Shown: positions 17,803 to 28,061, numbered from the stretch's first letter. The stretch: 64,000 nucleotides of DNA from Prevotella sp. 10(H) (GCF_000711235.1 NZ_JOMI01000007.1:248001-312000); one strand, 5' to 3'. Notes: a model not told the origin generated them from the sequence alone. Translations and numbers: made by a program.

Positions 17803-20800
17803 ATGAAAAAAATCATATATATATTTCTGTCTTTACTGTTTTCAGCATCTGTCTCGGCACAGACGATGAAATCGGTAAATATAACAGGAAAAGTTTTAGA
17901 CGAAAACGATGCTCCCATGACAGGAGCAACGGTATCACTCAAAGACCGTCCCGGTGTGGGGAGCTTTGCCGATGCTGAAGGTGTTTTTAAAATCAAAGCT
18001 TCAGTCGGTGATATCTTGTTGGTAACCATGATAGGATACAATAATTTTGAATACCTGATAAAGCAGGAAGAAAGCGAACTCCTCATAAAGATGTCGCCTG
18101 CATCTCAGCAACTGGCCGAAACGGTTGTAACCGGAGTGGGCGGCTCCCAGCGAAGAATCAGTATTGTCGGTGCAGTTACCACTGTAGATGTAGAACAGTT
18201 GCAAACGCCTGCCACATCCCTTCCTAACATGCTCGGGGGACGTGTGGCCGGTGTTATAACACGCCAGTCGTCAGGTGAGCCGGGTAAGAATATCTCGGAT
18301 TTCTGGATTCGCGGAATCGGCACATTCGGTGCTAACGATAAAGCGCTGGTGCTGATCGATGGACTGGAAGGAAATCTGAATACAATCGATCCGGCAGATA
18401 TTGAAAACTTTTCAGTATTGAAAGATGCCTCGGCTACTGCTGTATATGGTGTACGCGGTGCGAATGGCGTTATATTGGTAACCACAAAGCGCGGAACCAC
18501 CGACAAGTTACGAATTTCCGCCCGTGCAAATCTGACGGTTTCACATCTCAACAGAATGCCAGAATACCTTGGGGCTTACGATTATGCCGTATTAGCAAAC
18601 GAAGCTAAGGTGATGAGAGGGGATGATCCCCTGTATTCCGATGCTGAACTTTATATAATAAAAAACCGTATGGACCCGGATTTATATCCGGATGTCGACT
18701 GGAGGGATGAAATAATAAATAAAACATCGTTGCAGCAGACTTATTATATAAATGCTCGCGGTGGAGGTTCGCTGGCAAATTATTTTGTGAGTCTCGGCTT
18801 ATCGAATGAAGATGCTGCATACAAACAGGATAAGACCAGTAAATATAACTCGGGTGTGGGTTTCAAACAGTATACATACAGGGCAAATATAGAAATGAAC
18901 CTCACCAAAACTACTAAATTGTTTTTCGGGGTAGATGGCTGGTATAACAGGAAAAAAGACCCGGGTATAGGGGATACGAACAGGTTGTGGCTTTCGCAGA
19001 TGCGGCTTACTCCATTATTGATACCTACCCAATATTCGAACGGAAAAATTCCGGCTTTTGCTACAGGCGACGCCGATTATTCACCATATGTGATGCTGAA
19101 CCATACCGGACTGATAAACAAAGAAAATTCTAATAATACGTTGACGCTGACGCTAAATCAGGATTTGTCTTTTCTCCTTAAGGGCTTAAGTATACGGGCG
19201 CAAGGCGCATTGACTCAGGAAAATTATTTTGAAGAAAAAAGATGGGTAAGGCCTGAGCTATGGCGTGCTTTAGGACGTGAGGTGAATGGTCAGCTTAAAA
19301 TGAAAAAGATATTTGAAAAAGAAAATGCTACTTATGGTAATTCGCAATGGCAGAAACGGAAATATCATTTCGAATCGACGGTAAACTATGACAATATTTT
19401 TGCAGAAGATCATCGTGCCGGAGCCCTGCTTTATTACTATATGAGCGATGCGAAAGAAACATTCGAAGGTGAGAAAAGCAGTATGCAGGCACTCCCTTAC
19501 AGATATCAGGGTTTGTCGGGACGATTGACCTACAGCTTCAAAGATACTTATTTCCTGCATCTTAATTTCGGATATACAGGTTCTGCAAACTTTAAGAAGG
19601 GAAGTCGGTTCGGATTCTTCCCGGCTATAGCCGGAGGATGGATTCCGACACAGTATGAGTTTATGAAAAATGCATTCCCTTGGTTGAGTCACCTTAAGAT
19701 AAGAGGTTCTTACGGTCTGGTGGGAAACGACCGCATTACTGATAAGAGATTTCCATATCTGACGACCATAAAAGATGATGCCGGTACCGGATGGGGCTTT
19801 AACGATAAAGGAATAAAGGAAGAATACATCGGAGCCGACAATCTGGTATGGGAAAAAGCAAAGAAGCTCGATATCGGGGTTGAGGCACAGTTCCTCAACC
19901 AGAATATCGAACTTACGGTAGATTACTTTAAAGATCAGCGCGACGGTATTTTTCAGGAGCGTGTACAGATACCCGGATATGTAGGGCTCAATAATATGCC
20001 TTTCGGAAATGTAGGGCGTATGAAAAGTTGGGGTATGGACGGTAATATATCATTCAACCACAATATAAATAAAGATATGGGATTCACTATCAGGGCTAAT
20101 TTTACATATGCGACCAATGAAATACAGGATTGGGAAAAGGGATTTGATAAATATCCGTATCAGGATTATAAAGGCTGGCCTCATCATGTGAGAAGAGGAT
20201 ATATTTGCCTTGGCTTGTTTCGCGATGAAGACGACGTTAAGAACAGTCCTTTTCACGATACCGGTTCTAAAATACTGCCGGGCGACCTGAAATATAAAGA
20301 TGTAAACGGTGACGGTATAGTGAATGACGACGATCAGGTGCCTATTTCTTATTCCGACCTGCCCCGTTTAATGTTTGGCTTCGGCGGAGAGTTCCGGTAT
20401 AAGAATTTTACTTTGAATGTACTTTTTAAAGGTACAGGACGCACAGATTTTTACTGGACACAAAAAGACTGGGGACTGGGTTATATCCCGTTTGAAAGGG
20501 GTGAATTCGGTAATGTACTGAAAATAGCCAATGACCCAGCCAACAGATGGACTCCGGCTTCTTATTCCGGTACGAAAGATACGGAAAATCCGAATGCTCG
20601 CTTTCCTCGTATGAGTTATGGAGAAAACCATAACAATAATAAAATTTCGACTTTCTGGATGGGCGATTCAAAATACCTGAGATTAAGCGAACTAAGCGTG
20701 AATTACCGTTTGACGGCTAATCTTTTGAAACGCTGTGGGGTAAGTGCAATGGATATCCAGTTGGTCGGTACCGATCTTCTGGTATGGGATAATGTGAAAC

Positions 20801-20886
20801 TTTGGGATCCGGAATTGGCACCGAGTGTAGGGCAGTCTTATCCGATACCTTCTCGCTATGCAATACAGTTATACATTCATTTCTAA
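17803..20886 (+). CDS. SusC/RagA-family TonB-dependent receptor
   Basis: Outer-membrane importer that works with the SusD-like lipoprotein encoded next. 1027 aa, complete. Signal peptide about 1-19 (SASVSAQ); carboxypeptidase-like domain about 26-105 (ITGKVLDENDAPMTGATVSL); plug about 110-230 with the SusC signature (IENFSVLKDASATAVYGVRG); beta barrel to the end, closing with SRYAIQLYIHF. There is no STN domain, consistent with control by the HTCS regulator and not by an ECF/FecR pair. The stop is 11 bp before susD. Confidence 0.96.
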   Translation: MKKIIYIFLSLLFSASVSAQTMKSVNITGKVLDENDAPMTGATVSLKDRPGVGSFADAEGVFKIKASVGDILLVTMIGYNNFEYLIKQEESELLIKMSPASQQLAETVVTGVGGSQRRISIVGAVTTVDVEQLQTPATSLPNMLGGRVAGVITRQSSGEPGKNISDFWIRGIGTFGANDKALVLIDGLEGNLNTIDPADIENFSVLKDASATAVYGVRGANGVILVTTKRGTTDKLRISARANLTVSHLNRMPEYLGAYDYAVLANEAKVMRGDDPLYSDAELYIIKNRMDPDLYPDVDWRDEIINKTSLQQTYYINARGGGSLANYFVSLGLSNEDAAYKQDKTSKYNSGVGFKQYTYRANIEMNLTKTTKLFFGVDGWYNRKKDPGIGDTNRLWLSQMRLTPLLIPTQYSNGKIPAFATGDADYSPYVMLNHTGLINKENSNNTLTLTLNQDLSFLLKGLSIRAQGALTQENYFEEKRWVRPELWRALGREVNGQLKMKKIFEKENATYGNSQWQKRKYHFESTVNYDNIFAEDHRAGALLYYYMSDAKETFEGEKSSMQALPYRYQGLSGRLTYSFKDTYFLHLNFGYTGSANFKKGSRFGFFPAIAGGWIPTQYEFMKNAFPWLSHLKIRGSYGLVGNDRITDKRFPYLTTIKDDAGTGWGFNDKGIKEEYIGADNLVWEKAKKLDIGVEAQFLNQNIELTVDYFKDQRDGIFQERVQIPGYVGLNNMPFGNVGRMKSWGMDGNISFNHNINKDMGFTIRANFTYATNEIQDWEKGFDKYPYQDYKGWPHHVRRGYICLGLFRDEDDVKNSPFHDTGSKILPGDLKYKDVNGDGIVNDDDQVPISYSDLPRLMFGFGGEFRYKNFTLNVLFKGTGRTDFYWTQKDWGLGYIPFERGEFGNVLKIANDPANRWTPASYSGTKDTENPNARFPRMSYGENHNNNKISTFWMGDSKYLRLSELSVNYRLTANLLKRCGVSAMDIQLVGTDLLVWDNVKLWDPELAPSVGQSYPIPSRYAIQLYIHF

Positions 20887-20897
20887 AACCGGATAAC

Positions 20898-22871
20898 ATG
20901 AAATATCTAAAATTGATTATCATATCTCTTTTTGCAGGATTATGTATGAACTCCTGCGATTTCCTCGATGTACAGGACTACTACGAGGATACTCTCTCGT
21001 ACGATTCAGTCTTTCATTCCACACGCAATGTCACTAAATATCTATGGTCTATACCCGCTGATTTTCCGGATGAGGGTGCAATTTTATCGGATGGATATAC
21101 CCCGGGGCCGCTGGCTACGGATGAAGGGATTGTATCTTTTACCTCGGAAGAGTTCAGAGGAATGTCTTTAGTTCTGGGAAAAGTGAAGCCCGAAGATTTG
21201 AAAGGTCTCGATAACTGGAGTAGTATGTACAAGATAATACGCCGGGTAAATATACTATTTAGCAGGATCGATGAAGCAGTGGACATGAAACCTACCGATA
21301 AGTTCGAAATATTAAGTTATGCCCGCTTTATTAGAGCGTATGCATATTACCATTTACTTATGAATTTCGGACCGGTCATACTAGTAGGTGATGAGGTAAT
21401 GGAAAATAACGAAACTCCTGAGTATTATGATACACACCGTGCAACTTACGACGAATCGGTGGAATATATATGCTCAGAGTTGGAAGAAGCCGCTAAATAT
21501 ATGCCGCCAAAGGCGCTTACCACACAGTTCGGACGCCCTACCAAAGGGGCAGCCTATGGATTGATAGCACGTTTACGGCTACAGCATGCCAGCCCTGCTT
21601 ACAACGGAGGTGACGCTGCCAAACGATATTTCGGTTCATGGACACGTTCTACAGACGGTGTACATTATGTGTCCCAGACTTATGATGAAACGCGGTGGGC
21701 TATCGCTGCAGCCGCTGCCGAGCGGGTAATGAATATGGGATATGGCTTGTATACAGTTCTGGAAGATTCAGAAACACCAGCATTGCCCGATAACGTACCT
21801 TCAGCGCTGTTTCCGGAAGGAGCAGGGGGGATAGACCATTTCAGGTCGTATTCCGAAATGTTCAACGGGGAGGCTGTTTCAGTGCAGAATCAGGAGTTTG
21901 TCTGGGCCCGTATGTCTGACCGTATAAGAGAAAATACGAAGCATTCTTTCTCCTACACGATTTGCGGAGGCTGGAACGGTATGTGTGTGACGCAAAAAGT
22001 CGTTGATGCTTTTTATATGATAGACGGGCGCGACAAAAGTAATTCCAGTAAGGAATATCCGTATTCGGAAGAAGGAATGTATAGCGGCGGCGCAAAGAAA
22101 TTCTCGGGATATACATTGAATAATAATATCTATAATATGTATGTAAACCGGGAGATGCGGTTTTATGCTACAATAGGATTTAGTAAACGCTTCTGGGCCA
22201 ATAATTCGACCACTGAAACAGACCGTAAAAATAAGACGATCGAATATCATCTGGGTGGTAATGCCGACCGTTATGACAGGGGATCGGATACTCCCGATTA
22301 TAACCTGACCGGGTACGTAATAACCAAATATGTACATCCCGATGATGCTTGGGCTGGAGATGGGAGTATGCGCCTAGATAAACCTTATCCGATTATCCGC
22401 TATGCCGAAATTCTTATTTCATATGCCGAAGCTTTGAATAACCTGACAAAGACACATACAGTAACTTTACCCGATGGCATAGAAGGAGAAGCTACATATA
22501 CCGTTTCCAGAGATCTGGATAAAATAAGAGGGGCTTTCAATCAGATTCGTTACAGGGCAGGCCTGCCGGGATTGGAAGAAACTACACGCGATGATATTCA
22601 GTCTGCTATAGAGCGGGAACGAATGATCGAATTTCTATACGAAAACAGACGTTATTTTGATGTACGTCGCTGGGGCATTTACGAAGAATCGGAAAGCGAA
22701 CCTATTGTAGGTATGAACATCATGCTCCCTGAGCCGGGATTTTATAGCCGTACTCCTGTAAACCATAAGTTTGTAAGAGACCGTATTATAAACAAACGAA
22801 TGGTTTTCTTACCTATTCCTAAAGACGAAATACTGAAAGTGAAGAGTCTGGACCAGAATCCGGGCTGGTAA
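20898..22871 (+). CDS. SusD/RagB-family surface lipoprotein
   Basis: Glycan-binding lid of the SusCD importer. 657 aa from the ATG at 20898; the longer frame from 20802 overlaps susC and is not used. Lipoprotein signal with cysteine in LCMNSCDFLD. The N-terminal TPR-like helices include FARFIRAYAYYHLLMNFGPV-type sequence (AYAYYHLLMNFGPVILVGDE). The C-terminal SusD motif is FLYENRRYFDVRRWGIYEE, and the end reads MVFLPIPKDEILKVKSLDQN. It is somewhat longer than most SusD proteins. Confidence 0.95.
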   Translation: MKYLKLIIISLFAGLCMNSCDFLDVQDYYEDTLSYDSVFHSTRNVTKYLWSIPADFPDEGAILSDGYTPGPLATDEGIVSFTSEEFRGMSLVLGKVKPEDLKGLDNWSSMYKIIRRVNILFSRIDEAVDMKPTDKFEILSYARFIRAYAYYHLLMNFGPVILVGDEVMENNETPEYYDTHRATYDESVEYICSELEEAAKYMPPKALTTQFGRPTKGAAYGLIARLRLQHASPAYNGGDAAKRYFGSWTRSTDGVHYVSQTYDETRWAIAAAAAERVMNMGYGLYTVLEDSETPALPDNVPSALFPEGAGGIDHFRSYSEMFNGEAVSVQNQEFVWARMSDRIRENTKHSFSYTICGGWNGMCVTQKVVDAFYMIDGRDKSNSSKEYPYSEEGMYSGGAKKFSGYTLNNNIYNMYVNREMRFYATIGFSKRFWANNSTTETDRKNKTIEYHLGGNADRYDRGSDTPDYNLTGYVITKYVHPDDAWAGDGSMRLDKPYPIIRYAEILISYAEALNNLTKTHTVTLPDGIEGEATYTVSRDLDKIRGAFNQIRYRAGLPGLEETTRDDIQSAIERERMIEFLYENRRYFDVRRWGIYEESESEPIVGMNIMLPEPGFYSRTPVNHKFVRDRIINKRMVFLPIPKDEILKVKSLDQNPGW

Positions 22872-22900
22872 TAATTTTATTAATGATTAAAGACTATAAA

Positions 22901-23887
22901 ATGAAAATAATAACCAGAATATTGATTCTATTGCTTATTGGGGCAGGGCTCTTAGCATGTGACGACTACGGTCAATATGAAAAGGAAATGTACGAGAAGA
23001 AAATATATATAGTAAGCCGAGCCGAAAACGTATTTTCTTTGGTTTGTGAGTTCGATAACCTGGATTCATTGCATAATATTTCTATATCCTGTTCGGGCTC
23101 CAATAAGATCGAAAGGGATGTGACGGTGACATTGGAAGACGATACTATACTGCTGCCGAAATATAACTTTTCGAATTTCGATATAGATTCTACAAAATAT
23201 GCACGTACATTATCAAAATGGCGTTACCGGTTCCCGTCTATGACAATGACACTGAAAGCCGGAGAAGAAGATGTGTATGGACTACTGCCTTTCTATATTC
23301 ATCCGGATAATTTGCTGGGCTTATCTCCCGATTCCATATATTTTATTCCTTTGGCAATTAAGAGTGTATCCGATTATACTGTTAATGCAGAAAAGTTTAA
23401 TGCATTGGTACGTATATACCTTAAGAATAAATATGCAGAGACACAAGAGCTAAGTTATTATACGATGAAAGGCTTTTATGGATCATCTCCTGATGAAAAT
23501 CTGGTAATGAATACAAATAAAGCCGTTTCTCCTATTTCTCCGAATGCGATACGAATGTATATGGGAACCACGAGTCCGGCTAAGCCTACACCGGAATTAA
23601 TACATAAATCTACTATAAAGATAGAAGTGAATGCTGATAGAACAGTTGATATAACACCTTACAATCCGGATGCCGGAACTCTGGAAGTAGAACAATTACC
23701 GATACCGTCTGATAACCCAGACTTTCTGTATACAAATATATTCGAAGAGATACCCGATAAATATGTGAAGAATAAGATGAATCAGCGTTTTCTGCTCTAT
23801 TACCGTTATCGGACGATGGAGAACGGCAGTTGGTCTAACTGGACATACATCAGGGAAATTATAAGCAGGATAAAACCCGCAGAATAA
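22901..23887 (+). CDS. DUF4361-like surface lipoprotein of the uptake locus
   Basis: About 328 aa from MKIITRILILLL; an ATG six codons upstream (22883) is also possible. Lipobox at GAGLLACDDYG. The N-terminal half resembles the DUF1735 beta-sandwich found directly after SusD in many loci (IYFIPLAIKSVSDYTVNAEK). The C-terminal half ends with RFLLYYRYRTMENGSWSNW, which resembles DUF4361. Such proteins occupy the SusE/SusF position and are thought to bind glycan at the cell surface. It is the last gene of the plus-strand operon; a bidirectional terminator follows. Confidence 0.7.
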   Translation: MKIITRILILLLIGAGLLACDDYGQYEKEMYEKKIYIVSRAENVFSLVCEFDNLDSLHNISISCSGSNKIERDVTVTLEDDTILLPKYNFSNFDIDSTKYARTLSKWRYRFPSMTMTLKAGEEDVYGLLPFYIHPDNLLGLSPDSIYFIPLAIKSVSDYTVNAEKFNALVRIYLKNKYAETQELSYYTMKGFYGSSPDENLVMNTNKAVSPISPNAIRMYMGTTSPAKPTPELIHKSTIKIEVNADRTVDITPYNPDAGTLEVEQLPIPSDNPDFLYTNIFEEIPDKYVKNKMNQRFLLYYRYRTMENGSWSNWTYIREIISRIKPAE

Positions 23888-23934
23888 TTTACGCATTAGG
23901 TTTAGGTATCATCTATACCAAACATGCGGTAAAA

Positions 23935-23963
23935 AAAGCCCGGATAAATATTATCCGGGCTTT
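23935..23963. terminator. Bidirectional terminator between convergent operons
   Basis: 13-bp perfect stem AAAGCCCGGATAA with a three-base loop, flanked by A on one side and T on the other. It closes both the glycan-uptake operon (plus) and the peptidoglycan-recycling operon (minus). Confidence 0.85.
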
Positions 23964-23969
23964 GATTTC

Positions 23970-25115
23970 CTATATCTTTTCTATGCCTATTCCCGGTAGG
24001 TCATTAAGAATCAGTTTTCCATCTTTTACGGTAGTTCCTCTGTAAATGTCATTACTGATCAGCAGATTGCCGTCGAGGTCGGCCCAATCTACAGCTGGCG
24101 ATAATTGGGTGGCAGCCGATATGGCACAGGATGTTTCGGTCATGCAGCCGACCATCACCTGCATATTGGCGGCACGGGCAACAGTCAGTATCTTCCATGC
24201 TTCGCGCATACCCGTACATTTCATCAGTTTGATGTTCACTCCTGTAAATGCACCTTTCAGCCTCAATACATCGGTTAGGCGCTGAAATGACTCGTCGGCA
24301 AAGACCGGTAGCGGGCTGCGTTCTGTAATCCATGCCGCATCATCCAGATTGTGCTTAGGGACGGGTTGTTCTATCATCACTATGCCTCTTTCTTTTAGCC
24401 AGTATATCATATCCAGTGCATAATGTTTGTCTTTCCATCCCTGGTTGGCATCTATAGCTATCGGCTTATCCGTTACCGAACGGATAGTCTCTATCATTTC
24501 CTTATCATTGTCGCGGCCCAGCTTTACTTTCAGTATATTGTACAGCGGCGCGGCTTCTCTTGTCTTTTCCTTTACGATATCCATTGTGTCTATCCCGATT
24601 GTGAAAGTAGTAGACGGAGTCTTGGATTTATCCAATCCCCATATTTTATACCATGGCTGCCCCATTATTTTACCTACAAGGTCATGCAGGGCAATATCTA
24701 CCGAAGCTTTTGCAGCGGTATTATTTTCGGCTATTTTATCGATATAGGTCAGTATATCATCCAGTTCGAAAGGGCTCGGAAACTGGCTGAGGTCAACTTT
24801 CTTCAAAAATTCCATTACAGATACCTGCGTTTCTCCCAGATAGGGCGGGAGAGAAGCTTCGCCATATCCGGTGATACCGTCGTATTCTATTTCCGTCAGT
24901 ACAACAGGAGTCATGGTGCGCGATGAGTTCGCTATTGTAAACACATGCCTCAGTTGCAGGTCGTAAGGACGGAAACTCAACTTCATTTTTCCCTTTGCTA
25001 TTGTTAATTTCTCTTTTCCTTTTTGGGCAAATAACTGCTGATGTGAACCGATACCCATGCCTGCTGTCAGCGATACTAAGGCAGTTTTCTTTAAAAAGTC
25101 GCGTCTCGATTTCAT
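23970..25115 (-). CDS. Dipeptide epimerase (L-Ala-D/L-Glu type), exported
   Basis: Enolase-superfamily enzyme that epimerises L-Ala-D-Glu from peptidoglycan to L-Ala-L-Glu. 381 aa. It begins with a twin-arginine-type signal (KSRRDFLKKTALVSLTAG, then LFAQ), so it acts outside the cytoplasm or is tethered to the membrane. The catalytic KxK reads LKVKLG. Metal ligands are in AIDANQGW, MIEQPV and FADES, and the second-side lysine is in NIKLMKCTG. The C-terminal DLDG motif fits substrate binding in dipeptide epimerases. It is the last gene of a minus-strand run, 11 bp after the NlpC/P60 gene, which makes the dipeptide substrate very likely. Exact dipeptide preference is inference. Confidence 0.9.
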   Translation of the reverse strand: MKSRRDFLKKTALVSLTAGMGIGSHQQLFAQKGKEKLTIAKGKMKLSFRPYDLQLRHVFTIANSSRTMTPVVLTEIEYDGITGYGEASLPPYLGETQVSVMEFLKKVDLSQFPSPFELDDILTYIDKIAENNTAAKASVDIALHDLVGKIMGQPWYKIWGLDKSKTPSTTFTIGIDTMDIVKEKTREAAPLYNILKVKLGRDNDKEMIETIRSVTDKPIAIDANQGWKDKHYALDMIYWLKERGIVMIEQPVPKHNLDDAAWITERSPLPVFADESFQRLTDVLRLKGAFTGVNIKLMKCTGMREAWKILTVARAANMQVMVGCMTETSCAISAATQLSPAVDWADLDGNLLISNDIYRGTTVKDGKLILNDLPGIGIEKI

Positions 25116-25126
25116 TGTATTTCTGT

Positions 25127-26332
25127 TTACGGTTGTTGTTGATAAAGCGGATTGTTGTCGATACTCCAGATACCATTCGTATCGGTTGCCCCGATAATAC
25201 GGCTGGCTTTCACAAATTCGCGGGTGTTTAGTTCATCATAATTTACTTTGGCAGAGTCCAGACTTCCCACACGGATGTATCCCGAAGCATGGATAAACTC
25301 ATTGTTTCCTATATAGAAGGCGACATGCCTTATCCGTTCTTTCTTTCCGTTTTCTGCTTTTTTCCCGAAAAACATCAGGTCACCCGGTCGCAGGTTACTA
25401 TATCCGTCCGATATATCCATAGGGATACCGGTTTTTACCTGTTGTGAAGCATCGCGCATCAGGATAATACCGTGCATAAGCATCACAATTTTGGTGAAAC
25501 CGCTGCAATCCATTCCTTTTACAGATGTACCGCCCCAGATATAAGGAATACCTTTTAGCGAGAAAGCCGCACGGACTATACTTTCTTCCGTCATATTGAG
25601 TGAAGCTTGCCAGTCCTTATATACACGGCTCTGGCTTTTAAGTATAAATGCAATACGTCCGTCGGGGTAAGATGCCTTATAAAATCTGCCGTTGTCACTC
25701 TCCAGTTTCAGCATATTGCCGAAAACAAGGTCGGAAACCCGCTGACCTTTTTCGTTCGGATTTTCATAGCTAAAGCCAAAGTCGTCCGTAAATATAATTT
25801 TAGGGGAAACCGTCCATTTGTTAAACTTTTCTTTTGTCATCCTTACAAAAGAGTTCTCCGGTATCCATGCTACATAACCTTCGGCTGATTTTATCCGTAC
25901 CCAACCGTCATGCTGCAATACCTGCACGGGTGCGCCTAATAATAACTGCGTACCCATCTCGGCAGAATAGCTTGTGCCCATGCGTACGTCCGCTACGGAT
26001 ACATTTACTACTCCATATGTTTTATTTCCTACCTTTTCATCCGGTAAGATTATTATGCTGTCTATAGCTGCCGTATTCTGCTTCCGTATTTCTTCCAAGA
26101 GTTCGTTTTTAGCTTCTGCTACGGAAGTCACTCCTTTTACAAGAGGCTTTCCGTCCTTCTCGGTGACTTTAATTTCATACACATTATCTCGTCTGTCAGG
26201 CACATATTTGATGCGCACACTATCGGCAATAGCATTCAGTTCGGGATAAGCTGTCTTATCTTCTTTGAATTGACATGAAAAGAAGAAGATGAAAGCAATT
26301 ATATAAAGTATTATTAGTATGTTTATTTTCAT
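25127..26332 (-). CDS. SH3/NlpC-P60 endopeptidase, probable gamma-D-Glu-diamino acid endopeptidase
   Basis: Cell-wall peptidase expected to cut the D-Glu-diamino acid bond of stem peptides and release L-Ala-D-Glu. About 401 aa from MKINILIILY; the longer frame from 26374 overlaps murQ. Lipoprotein signal FFFSCQFKEDK. SH3-type domains fill the middle (VQVLQHDGWVRIKSAEGYVAW). The C-terminal NlpC/P60 domain shows the triad: C in VKGMDCSGFTKIV, H in IRHVAFYIGN and H in EFIHASGYI. The order with an epimerase downstream matches the ykfC-ykfB pair of other bacteria. Confidence 0.92.
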   Translation of the reverse strand: MKINILIILYIIAFIFFFSCQFKEDKTAYPELNAIADSVRIKYVPDRRDNVYEIKVTEKDGKPLVKGVTSVAEAKNELLEEIRKQNTAAIDSIIILPDEKVGNKTYGVVNVSVADVRMGTSYSAEMGTQLLLGAPVQVLQHDGWVRIKSAEGYVAWIPENSFVRMTKEKFNKWTVSPKIIFTDDFGFSYENPNEKGQRVSDLVFGNMLKLESDNGRFYKASYPDGRIAFILKSQSRVYKDWQASLNMTEESIVRAAFSLKGIPYIWGGTSVKGMDCSGFTKIVMLMHGIILMRDASQQVKTGIPMDISDGYSNLRPGDLMFFGKKAENGKKERIRHVAFYIGNNEFIHASGYIRVGSLDSAKVNYDELNTREFVKASRIIGATDTNGIWSIDNNPLYQQQP

Positions 26333-26351
26333 AGAATATATTTTTAAATTA

Positions 26352-27170
26352 TTACCGGTCTGCTTTATATGCATCCACCGCTTTTTTTACCGAGCCATGT
26401 AATAATAACAACCGTTGTGCCTGCTCATAATCTAATCCTAGTTCGTCCATTATCATGCGTGTGCCCCTGTCGACAAGTTTAGCGTTCGACAATTGCATAT
26501 TCACCATGCGGTTTCCTTTTACCCGCCCTAGCTTAATCATTGTCGAAGTAGTAATCATATTCAGAACCATTTTCTGCCCCGTGCCCGATTTCATACGCGA
26601 ACTGCCCGTTACAAACTCCGGCCCGACAATAATCTCTATAGCAATATCCGCTTCCTGCGACAAAGGAGAATCGGGGTTGCTTGAGATAGATGCAGTAAGT
26701 ATACCATGCTTTCGAGCTTCACGCAGAGCACCGATTACATAAGGTGTTGTTCCCGATGCGGCAATACCGATTACCGTATCTTTTTCATTTATATCATATG
26801 CCTGTAATTCTTTCCATCCGGCTTCCATATCATCCTCGGCTTTTTCCACCGGGTTTCTCAGCGCCTTGTCACCTCCCGCTATAAGTCCGATAACAAGCGT
26901 GTTCGGCATCCCGAAAGTAGGAGGTATCTCGGATGCATCAAGTACGCCCAATCTGCCGCTCGTGCCCGCTCCCATATAGAAAATCCGTCCGCCTTGCTGC
27001 ATGCGCGGAATAATTTGGCTGACTAGTTTTTCTATTTGCGGAATAGCTTTTTCTACGGCCAGTGCGACCTTCTGGTCTTCCCTGTTTATATCGGTGAGCA
27101 GTTCATCCACCGATTTGTTTTCCAGATCGTCGTATAATGAAGGCTGCTCGGTTATTTTTATAAAAGACAT
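26352..27170 (-). CDS. murQ: N-acetylmuramic acid 6-phosphate etherase MurQ
   Basis: Cytoplasmic lyase that removes the D-lactyl ether from MurNAc-6-phosphate to give GlcNAc-6-phosphate. 272 aa, close to the usual 300. The SIS domain is clear: phosphate-sugar loop GAGTSGRLG at 67-75 and catalytic region DASEIPPTFG at 78-87 with E81. Further family motifs are KSGTGQKMVLNMI and LDYEQAQRLLLLHGSVKKAVD. It lies 25 bp after the sugar-kinase gene and 19 bp before the NlpC/P60 gene. Confidence 0.95.
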   Translation of the reverse strand: MSFIKITEQPSLYDDLENKSVDELLTDINREDQKVALAVEKAIPQIEKLVSQIIPRMQQGGRIFYMGAGTSGRLGVLDASEIPPTFGMPNTLVIGLIAGGDKALRNPVEKAEDDMEAGWKELQAYDINEKDTVIGIAASGTTPYVIGALREARKHGILTASISSNPDSPLSQEADIAIEIIVGPEFVTGSSRMKSGTGQKMVLNMITTSTMIKLGRVKGNRMVNMQLSNAKLVDRGTRMIMDELGLDYEQAQRLLLLHGSVKKAVDAYKADR

Positions 27171-27195
27171 TTTTGGTATGGATTAAATTAAGTAT

Positions 27196-28032
27196 TTATA
27201 GACTGTGGTATTTTATCAGCCCTTCCATTGGTGATTGCACTATTTTTCCTATATTAAGATTCAAGTCTTCTCCCACCTTACGTAAAACTTTCCGGTAGTG
27301 GTATGCAACCGAACCCGTGAAATGTATTTCATAATTCGTATAATCATATTGCATAACATTCCTGATATAGAAATCACGGAATGCATTGTATACCAGTTCG
27401 TATACTGAATTATCATTTATATTTTCCAGGATAAAAGGAGAGAAACCCGCTAAAAACCTGTTTGGCATCGGCTGACGGTAAACATTTTCCAGAATCAGGG
27501 CCGGAGTCAGATTATAATGAGTTAAGAACTTCTCTTTTATGCCTTCAGTCAACTGATTTTTTAGGCAGGCACCAATAAAGAGCCGCCCTAGTACAGCGCC
27601 GCTGCCCTCGTCGCCTAATACATAGCCTAAAGGAGAAACATTTGATTGTATATTTTCCCCGTCATAAAAGCAGGAATTAGATCCTGTACCGATAATGCAG
27701 GCTATACCTTTAGTGTGCCCGCATAAACCTCTTGCAGCAGCAAGCAGGTCGCTTCCTATTTCAATTTTAGCAATATGTAAATTGTCTGAAATGGCGGCTT
27801 TTATTATCTCGTTCTTTTCCGGGAAAGCGCAGCCGGCACCGTAGAAATAAACAGCATCGATATCATAGTCTGAAATATGCGGGAGCAGTTCGACTTTTAA
27901 TTCTTCACTGATTTCTTCGCGTGTGCGGAAAAAGGGGTTTGCACCTTTAGTATAAAACTGCTTTACCGTTTGCCCGTTATCTATCAGGCACCAGTCGACT
28001 TTAGTGGAACCTCCGTCTGCAAGTAAAATCAT
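27196..28032 (-). CDS. BadF/BadG-type amino-sugar kinase (MurNAc/GlcNAc kinase candidate)
   Basis: 278 aa, ASKHA-fold kinase. The N-terminal phosphate motif is ILLADGGSTKVDWCLIDNG, the second phosphate motif is GIACIIGTGSNSC and the adenosine motif region is YEIHFTGSVAYHYRKVL. Position directly upstream of murQ suggests it phosphorylates free MurNAc (as MurK) or GlcNAc so that MurQ and later enzymes can use it. The sequence alone does not separate these two substrates. Confidence 0.85.
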   Translation of the reverse strand: MILLADGGSTKVDWCLIDNGQTVKQFYTKGANPFFRTREEISEELKVELLPHISDYDIDAVYFYGAGCAFPEKNEIIKAAISDNLHIAKIEIGSDLLAAARGLCGHTKGIACIIGTGSNSCFYDGENIQSNVSPLGYVLGDEGSGAVLGRLFIGACLKNQLTEGIKEKFLTHYNLTPALILENVYRQPMPNRFLAGFSPFILENINDNSVYELVYNAFRDFYIRNVMQYDYTNYEIHFTGSVAYHYRKVLRKVGEDLNLNIGKIVQSPMEGLIKYHSL

Positions 28033-28061
28033 ATGTTATATTTTAGTCCGTTCGGGAAATA

